A model generated the notes under the pieces. That model worked only from the letters and a program-made list of their open reading frames with translations, made no database searches and was not told the DNA's origin. A stretch of 19,163 bases of DNA from Candidatus Omnitrophota bacterium (lineage in GTDB: Bacteria > Omnitrophota > Gorgyraeia > Gygaellales > Profunditerraquicolaceae), in contig JAQUON010000013.1 of the NCBI GenBank assembly GCA_028717045.1, forward strand, positions 1 to 19,163, in the 5' to 3' direction. The position numbers and the translations under genes are program-made. Below are positions 14,468 through 19,163 of this stretch, one piece after another (the stretch's first letter is position 1; every line of letters begins with the position of its first letter).

Positions 14468-15862
14468 ATGCTACGAACCCACACATGCGGTGAATTAACG
14501 GCCAAAGACATCGGCAGCGAAGTGACGCTGTGCGGCTGGGTTGCCAGCAGGCGGGACCACGGCAAGCTTATTTTTATAGATATAAGGGACAGGTATGGCT
14601 TGACGCAGGTGGTGTTTATCCCCAAAGATATCGCAGACGCATATAAATCCGCACAAACGCTACGCGACGAATACGTAATCAGGGTCCGCGGCAAAGTAAA
14701 CCAAAGGCCGCAAGGCACCCTCAATCCAAAGCTGCCAACGGGTGAAATCGAGATTCTTGCAACCGGCCTTGAAATCCTCAATGCCAGCCTCACCCCGCCG
14801 TTTGAAATAAAAGAGGGCGTGCCTATTGACGAAGAGTTGCGCCTTAAATACCGGTATATGGACCTGCGCAGAAAAAACGTTTTTGCTAATTTTACCTTAA
14901 GGGACCGGGCATACAAGGTAATGAGGGCATTCTTGGCGCAGAAGGACTTTATCGAATGCGAAACTCCCATACTTACAAAATCAACGCCGGAAGGCGCCAG
15001 GGATTATTTAGTCCCGTCAAGGCTTAATCCCGGCCAATTTTACGCGTTGCCTCAGTCGCCGCAGCTATTCAAACAGATCCTTATGGTCTCAGGGATTGAG
15101 CGGTATTACCAGATCGCAAAATGTTTCCGCGACGAGGACCTGCGCGCTGACCGCCAGCCGGAATTTACCCAGCTGGATATCGAGATGTCGTTTATCAGCG
15201 AAGAGGACATATTTAGTTTGACAGAAGAATTGATGTATTTGATAATAAAGCAGCTAAAAGGGATTGAACTAAAAACGCCGTTTCCCCGCATTCCCTACAA
15301 AGAAGCTATACGCAAGTATGCAAGCGATAAGCCTGACTTAAAAAAAGAACTAAACGTCGAATTTGCGTTTGCCTGGGTCGTTGATTTTCCGTTGTTCAAA
15401 TATAATGACGAAGAAAAACGCTGGGAAAGCGAACACCACCCTTTTACCGCACCGAACCAAAGCCAGCTTGAATTACTGGAAACAAACCCGGCAGAAGTAT
15501 TATCCCGCTCTTATGACCTTGTCTTAAACGGCATGGAAATCGGCTCCGGGTCAATAAGGATCCACGAGCAGCCGCTCCAGGAAAGGATTTTCAGGATAAT
15601 CGGCATCCGGCAGGAAGAGGCACGCAAGCGTTTCGGTTTTCTGTTGGATGCGTTTCAGTATGGCGCGCCTCCGCACGGAGGTATCGCATTCGGCATAGAT
15701 AGGCTCCTGGCAATACTTGCCAACGAGGCAAGTATCCGGGAGGTAATCGGGTTTCCGAAGACGCAGAAGGCATACTGCCCGCTTACTCAAGCGCCTTCGG
15801 AGGTTGACGCAAGGCAACTCAAGGAATTAAAAATAAATTTAGCCAAAAAAAAGGAGGCTTAG
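14468..15862 (+). CDS. aspS: Aspartyl-tRNA synthetase, bacterial type lacking the GAD domain; possibly non-discriminating
   Basis: The enzyme has an N-terminal OB anticodon-binding domain (about 1-105), with RDHGKLIFIDIRDRYGLTQVV at 29-49 in shortened form, and a class II catalytic core: motif 2 FRDEDLRADRQPEFTQLD (220-237), HHPFTAP (323-329) and motif 3 GIAFGIDRLL (405-414). It has the bacterial C-terminal LTQAPSEVD. Bacterial AspRS is usually about 580-600 residues; this one is 464. Where the GAD insertion normally sits, SDKPDL (286-291) passes directly to FAFAWVVDFPLF (299-310), with no frameshift or stop. His31, at the position where non-discriminating enzymes often carry His, hints at charging of both tRNA-Asp and tRNA-Asn. 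ATG 14468 lacks a Shine-Dalgarno sequence. Confidence 0.95.
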   Translation: MLRTHTCGELTAKDIGSEVTLCGWVASRRDHGKLIFIDIRDRYGLTQVVFIPKDIADAYKSAQTLRDEYVIRVRGKVNQRPQGTLNPKLPTGEIEILATGLEILNASLTPPFEIKEGVPIDEELRLKYRYMDLRRKNVFANFTLRDRAYKVMRAFLAQKDFIECETPILTKSTPEGARDYLVPSRLNPGQFYALPQSPQLFKQILMVSGIERYYQIAKCFRDEDLRADRQPEFTQLDIEMSFISEEDIFSLTEELMYLIIKQLKGIELKTPFPRIPYKEAIRKYASDKPDLKKELNVEFAFAWVVDFPLFKYNDEEKRWESEHHPFTAPNQSQLELLETNPAEVLSRSYDLVLNGMEIGSGSIRIHEQPLQERIFRIIGIRQEEARKRFGFLLDAFQYGAPPHGGIAFGIDRLLAILANEASIREVIGFPKTQKAYCPLTQAPSEVDARQLKELKINLAKKKEA

Positions 15863-15863
15863 C

Positions 15864-16445
15864 ATGAATCCAGCAAAACAAATGTATTTCGTATTCTTGG
15901 CATCTGCGTTTTTGCTTTCCGGCTGCGTAGTGAGGACATACCAGACTACTAAGGACAGGGTTGATCAGGATTTACAGGGAAACCGCGGTTATCTTAAAGG
16001 CAGGCCGGTGGCAGGCGAGAAAGTCGACCGTAAAACTACGCGTTCGTTAAGGGTAGTCGAACTGGAGCTTCATTCGCCGTTAAAATTCGAAAAAGGGCCT
16101 TCGCAAGAAGCAGGAAAAGTCTCTATGAAAGGCACGGTTGCGGAAAGGACCGAAGACAAAGGCGCATGGGGTAATCGCGGCTATATCTCAAGCAGCGATG
16201 TTCCCGAAATTGCCGAACCTGTTCATGCAGCGCAGCCGGCGGATTTTGAAAAATATACAGTCCAGAAAAACGATACGCTTCAAAAGATTTCACTTAAGTT
16301 TTTCGGAACGACAAAGAAATGGCAAAAGATCTTTGAGGCAAATAAAAGTACCTTAAAGGCGCCGAATAAGATTTACCCCGGGCAAACTTTGATTATACCT
16401 GTCCAAGGGCCCGTTGCGGCAGAGGACATGAAGAAATTCAAATAA
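15864..16445 (+). CDS. Lipoprotein with C-terminal LysM domain
   Basis: The 193-residue protein has a lipoprotein signal peptide with lipobox LLSGC (Cys21). A LysM domain at about 130-179 (YTVQKNDTLQKISLKFFGTTKKWQKIFEAN, shortened: begins YTVQKNDTL, ends LIIP) should bind peptidoglycan. The middle region is polar and holds a repeated GNRGY motif at residues 39-43 and 103-107, each preceded by an acidic stretch. I do not recognise that motif from a named family. The GGAGG (15853-15857) sits inside the 3' end of aspS, and the ATG follows the aspS stop by one base. Likely location is the outer or inner membrane, facing the wall; function unknown beyond wall binding. Confidence 0.88.
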   Translation: MNPAKQMYFVFLASAFLLSGCVVRTYQTTKDRVDQDLQGNRGYLKGRPVAGEKVDRKTTRSLRVVELELHSPLKFEKGPSQEAGKVSMKGTVAERTEDKGAWGNRGYISSSDVPEIAEPVHAAQPADFEKYTVQKNDTLQKISLKFFGTTKKWQKIFEANKSTLKAPNKIYPGQTLIIPVQGPVAAEDMKKFK

Positions 16446-16452
16446 CGGGACA

Positions 16453-17400
16453 GTGAAGAAGATTCTTGCGTTAGAAAGTATCGCCCAAGCGCAGCAGTTG
16501 TGCGGGCCGTTTGACAAAGGCCTTAAGGATTTAGAGAAAGAACTCAGGGTCCGCCTGACTATACATGACAACCATCTTACAATCTCCGGCTCCTCTGCCA
16601 GGATTAACAACGCATACAAATACTTAGAAGGCCTGCTTGCGGTTATCGGGGATACGCAGGAAGGGCTGTTGCCGGGGCATCAGGCAAAGGAAAAATTGAA
16701 AAGAGTTCAGAAATCTAAAACGGCAACGTCGGGTGCAGTGCATGCGTTTAGGTCCGGCATAGAAAAGACGATCGGGCCCAAAACTAAGGGGCAGCGGGAA
16801 TATATCGAGTCGATTAAAAAATACGACATCGTCTTTGGCGTCGGGCCTGCAGGTACCGGAAAAACATACCTGGCAATGGCGCAGGCAGTGGAGGCCCTAA
16901 AAAAACAGGAAGTGCGCCGCATTATCCTGACCAGGCCTGCAATTGAAGCCGGGGAATCCCTTGGGTTCCTGCCGGGCGATATGTATGAAAAAATATCTCC
17001 TTACCTGCGGCCGCTCTATGATGCCCTCTATGATATGATGGATGCAGAGCGGATTGAAAAGTATATCGAGACAGGCATTATCGAAGTGGCACCGCTTGCG
17101 TATATGAGGGGAAGGACCTTAAATGATGCCTTCATTGTCCTTGATGAGGCACAGAACGCTACCGCAGAACAGATGAAGATGTTCTTGACCCGTATCGGTT
17201 TCTATTCAAAGGCGGTAATTACCGGGGATATTACGCAGAGTGACCTGCCTGACGGCAAGCCTGTCGGGCTATTGCAGGCACAGGAGATATTGCGCGACAT
17301 CGAGGGCATCAAATTCGTATTTTTGACAGGCGAAGATATCGTAAGGCATGAACTTGTCCAGAAGATAATTCAGGCATATGACCACGCAAACCGTCAATAA
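16453..17400 (+). CDS. phoH: PhoH-like ATPase
   Basis: The 315-residue protein has a small N-terminal KH-like region (about 1-70), a basic linker, and the PhoH ATPase domain (about 110-313). Walker A is GPAGTGKT at 131-138 and Walker B with DEAQN is FIVLDEAQN at 227-235; ITGDITQSDLP at 256-266 is a family block. PhoH/YbeZ proteins are linked to RNA metabolism and often stand next to ybeY, as here. The start is GTG at 16453, seven bases after the LysM gene, with only a weak GGGA upstream. The next gene begins inside its last 23 bases. Function in RNA handling is inferred from the family and neighbourhood. Confidence 0.93.
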   Translation: MKKILALESIAQAQQLCGPFDKGLKDLEKELRVRLTIHDNHLTISGSSARINNAYKYLEGLLAVIGDTQEGLLPGHQAKEKLKRVQKSKTATSGAVHAFRSGIEKTIGPKTKGQREYIESIKKYDIVFGVGPAGTGKTYLAMAQAVEALKKQEVRRIILTRPAIEAGESLGFLPGDMYEKISPYLRPLYDALYDMMDAERIEKYIETGIIEVAPLAYMRGRTLNDAFIVLDEAQNATAEQMKMFLTRIGFYSKAVITGDITQSDLPDGKPVGLLQAQEILRDIEGIKFVFLTGEDIVRHELVQKIIQAYDHANRQ

Positions 17401-18823
17401 CAAGGAAAAGAAGCCTTTAGGGATGAGCCCTTCGATGCGCACCCGCGAAATCATAGGGTTCATTCTTGGGACTATCCTGGTCTTTACGCTTTGTTATGTC
17501 CTGCACGTAAATACCCTGCTTGGGCTATTCCTGCTGTCATTAACGATTTATTTTAAATACCTTTACCTTACCCATAACCGGCTTACCTATAAATTGCTCA
17601 ACCCTTCATTTCTGTTTGTGATTAATTTTGCCACCGCCTACTGGGCCGCGCAGCAGGGATTGCCGATTTTTTATCTTCCGTATGCTGCATTTCCTATGCT
17701 GGCAACGCTTCTATTTCCCCGGCTGACCATACCGTTCTTGCTCAACCTTGCCTCAGCAGTTTCTCTGGCATTTATCTTCGGAAACAAGCTTTTGGTTGCG
17801 GTTTTGTTCCTTATCAGCGGCATCCTTGCTATCACGCTGGTAGTTGGGGCAAGGAGAAGGTTTACCATCATCAAGGCGGGGCTTATCATTGGTTTTGTGC
17901 AGGCCTTGTCTTATCTATTGCTTAACCCTGTTGACTTCTTAAAGTACTCTACGGTATATTCCGCGTTTTTCTTAAACGGCCTTGCCTGCAGTATCATCGT
18001 ATTGGGGACCCTGTCGATTTTCGAATATCTCTTTAAGACCATTACCAATATTACCCTTCTTGAGCTATCCGATTTTAATCAACCGCTCCTGCATCGCCTC
18101 ATGCTTGAGGTACCCGGGACCTATCACCACAGCCTTATTGTCGGCAACCTCTCTGAAGCAGCCTGTGAGGCTATTAACGCTAATGCGCTCCTTGCGCGCA
18201 TCGGTGCGTATTACCACGATATCGGAAAACTGGAAAAGCCCGAATACTTCAGCGAGAACCAGGACTTAAGCCAAAGCAAGCACGACGAGCTTTCTCCTAC
18301 GATGAGCAAGCTGGTGATCATGAACCACGTAAAAGAAGGCATCGAGTTAGCAAAACGCAGCAGGTTGAACCCGGCAATCATAAATTTCATCCATCAGCAC
18401 CACGGCAATAGCCTTGTGTATTATTTTTACCGCCGCGCACTCGAGAGCGTAGAAGAGGATGAGAAAATACAGGAGGAAGGGTTTCGTTATCCTGGCCCCA
18501 AGCCAAACAGCAAAGAAACCGCCGTCGTATTGCTGGCAGATTCGGTAGAAGCGGCTACCCGCGCCCTGAAAGAACCCAATCCTTCCAAGATCGAAGAAGT
18601 CGTCCATAAGATCATCAATAACAAATTTATCGACGGCCAACTTGATGAATGCGACCTTACCCTTAAAGACCTGGAAAAGATTGCGAAAGTATTCATCCGT
18701 ATCCTAAACAGCATCTACCATGCGCGCATCACCTATCCCGAGGCGAATGTTGAAAATAATCATAAAAAACCTGCAAAAGAAAATTCCCATCAATCCGACA
18801 AGGATAAAGAGATTAGCTCTTAG
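17378..18823 (+). CDS. Seven-transmembrane HD-domain phosphohydrolase (PgpH/YqfF type, shortened)
   Basis: The 481-residue protein has about seven or eight membrane segments (about 24-218) followed by a cytosolic HD domain (about 235-450): GTYHHSL with H250/H251, YYHDIGKL with H280/D281, HQHHG with H341/H342, and LADSVE with D388. All expected metal ligands appear present. PgpH of Listeria and relatives degrade c-di-AMP. Those proteins are 700 residues or more because of a large extracellular 7TMR-HDED domain after the first membrane helix; that domain is absent here. ATG 17378 overlaps phoH by 23 bases; ATG 17423 or 17435 are alternatives, because clear similarity starts near residue 20. The tail (about 456-481) is polar and low-complexity. 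Substrate is inferred from the family. Confidence 0.87.
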   Translation: MTTQTVNNKEKKPLGMSPSMRTREIIGFILGTILVFTLCYVLHVNTLLGLFLLSLTIYFKYLYLTHNRLTYKLLNPSFLFVINFATAYWAAQQGLPIFYLPYAAFPMLATLLFPRLTIPFLLNLASAVSLAFIFGNKLLVAVLFLISGILAITLVVGARRRFTIIKAGLIIGFVQALSYLLLNPVDFLKYSTVYSAFFLNGLACSIIVLGTLSIFEYLFKTITNITLLELSDFNQPLLHRLMLEVPGTYHHSLIVGNLSEAACEAINANALLARIGAYYHDIGKLEKPEYFSENQDLSQSKHDELSPTMSKLVIMNHVKEGIELAKRSRLNPAIINFIHQHHGNSLVYYFYRRALESVEEDEKIQEEGFRYPGPKPNSKETAVVLLADSVEAATRALKEPNPSKIEEVVHKIINNKFIDGQLDECDLTLKDLEKIAKVFIRILNSIYHARITYPEANVENNHKKPAKENSHQSDKDKEISS

Positions 18824-19163
18824 CGCCGTTTCCCGCGGGGACTTGCATAAAACCGGTGAATTGACTGTCTGCTTCGTAAACGACTCACAGATACAAACGC
18901 TCAATTCCCGTTTTCTTAAGATAAAAAAACCTACGGACGTGTTGGCGTTTAAGCTGAATGCAAAAAATGAAAAGTTCCGCGCGGATATTATCATTTCTGC
19001 GGAAACAGCGCTGCGTAATGCTACGGAGTTCGGCACTTCGCCTTTTTTTGAACTCAGCCTCTATGTAGCCCACGGCATCCTCCATCTGCGGGGGTATGAC
19101 GATAAAACCGCAAAAGGAAAAAAACAAATGTACAGAAGGGCAGTGGGGATATTGAAGAATAAT
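18747..19163 (+). CDS. ybeY: YbeY-type endoribonuclease/rRNA maturation factor, 3' end outside window
   Basis: An open frame from ATG 18747 to the last base gives 139 residues with no stop, so the gene runs beyond the window. It has LNSRFLKIKKPTDVLAF (52-68) and ADIIIS (79-84), both YbeY landmarks, and the metal-binding block HGILHLRGYDD at 109-119. The family consensus is HGxLHLxGYDH; here the third ligand is D119, not His. The R found in FRxK of many homologues is L57. YbeY takes part in 16S rRNA 3' end maturation and ribosome quality control in other bacteria, and phoH is its usual neighbour. It overlaps the HD-phosphohydrolase by 77 bases, a long overlap. GAGG at 18740-18743 is close to the ATG; TTG at 18750 is an alternative. 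Confidence 0.85.
   Translation, partial: MLKIIIKNLQKKIPINPTRIKRLALSAVSRGDLHKTGELTVCFVNDSQIQTLNSRFLKIKKPTDVLAFKLNAKNEKFRADIIISAETALRNATEFGTSPFFELSLYVAHGILHLRGYDDKTAKGKKQMYRRAVGILKNN

Overview
The window looks like a chromosomal housekeeping stretch from a Gram-negative-type bacterium of the Candidatus Omnitrophota (OP3) kind, or a close relative in or near the PVC group. This is inferred from gene content. The main clues are a small basic protein of the Chlamydiae/Verrucomicrobia type, a lipoprotein with a LysM domain, SPOR and bacterial SH3 envelope proteins, a truncated ExeA/GspB-like pair, and the order PhoH, 7TM-HD phosphohydrolase, YbeY. Base composition is moderate and coding density very high. 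I see no tRNA, rRNA, CRISPR array, transposase or phage gene.

Layout. Positions 1-4878 read rightward as one tightly packed run: the 3' end of a dGTPase-like HD protein, a GAF plus HD-GYP phosphodiesterase, a membrane SPOR protein, the small basic protein, a secreted SH3 protein, an M50 membrane metalloprotease and aroB. Positions 4875-6193 read leftward: an ExeA-type AAA ATPase followed by its short GspB-like membrane partner, ending on a stop codon that overlaps the aroB stop. A 189-base divergent region holds good sigma70-like promoters for both directions.

Positions 6383-9081 form a GMP-synthesis operon: a CBS-less, GuaB3-type IMP dehydrogenase and guaA (start and stop overlap). dnaE follows (9158-12601), a replicative polymerase with an apparently complete PHP metal site. 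After a 270-base intergenic region come an HU-family gene, hisS, aspS, a LysM lipoprotein, phoH, a 7TM-HD phosphohydrolase and ybeY, which is cut by the window end.

The most unusual points are: (1) an AspRS of bacterial type that has cleanly lost the GAD insertion domain and carries a histidine suggesting non-discriminating tRNA charging; (2) intergenic clusters of degenerate seven-base repeats after guaA, dnaE and hisS, the last of which supplies the final hisS codons and stop; (3) a GuaB3-type IMP dehydrogenase paired directly with guaA; (4) a YbeY whose third metal-binding histidine is aspartate. I found no gene cluster that clearly forms a new dedicated system such as defence, secondary metabolism or a mobile element. 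The envelope proteins of 1520-3782 and the ATPase/GspB pair are the least understood part.
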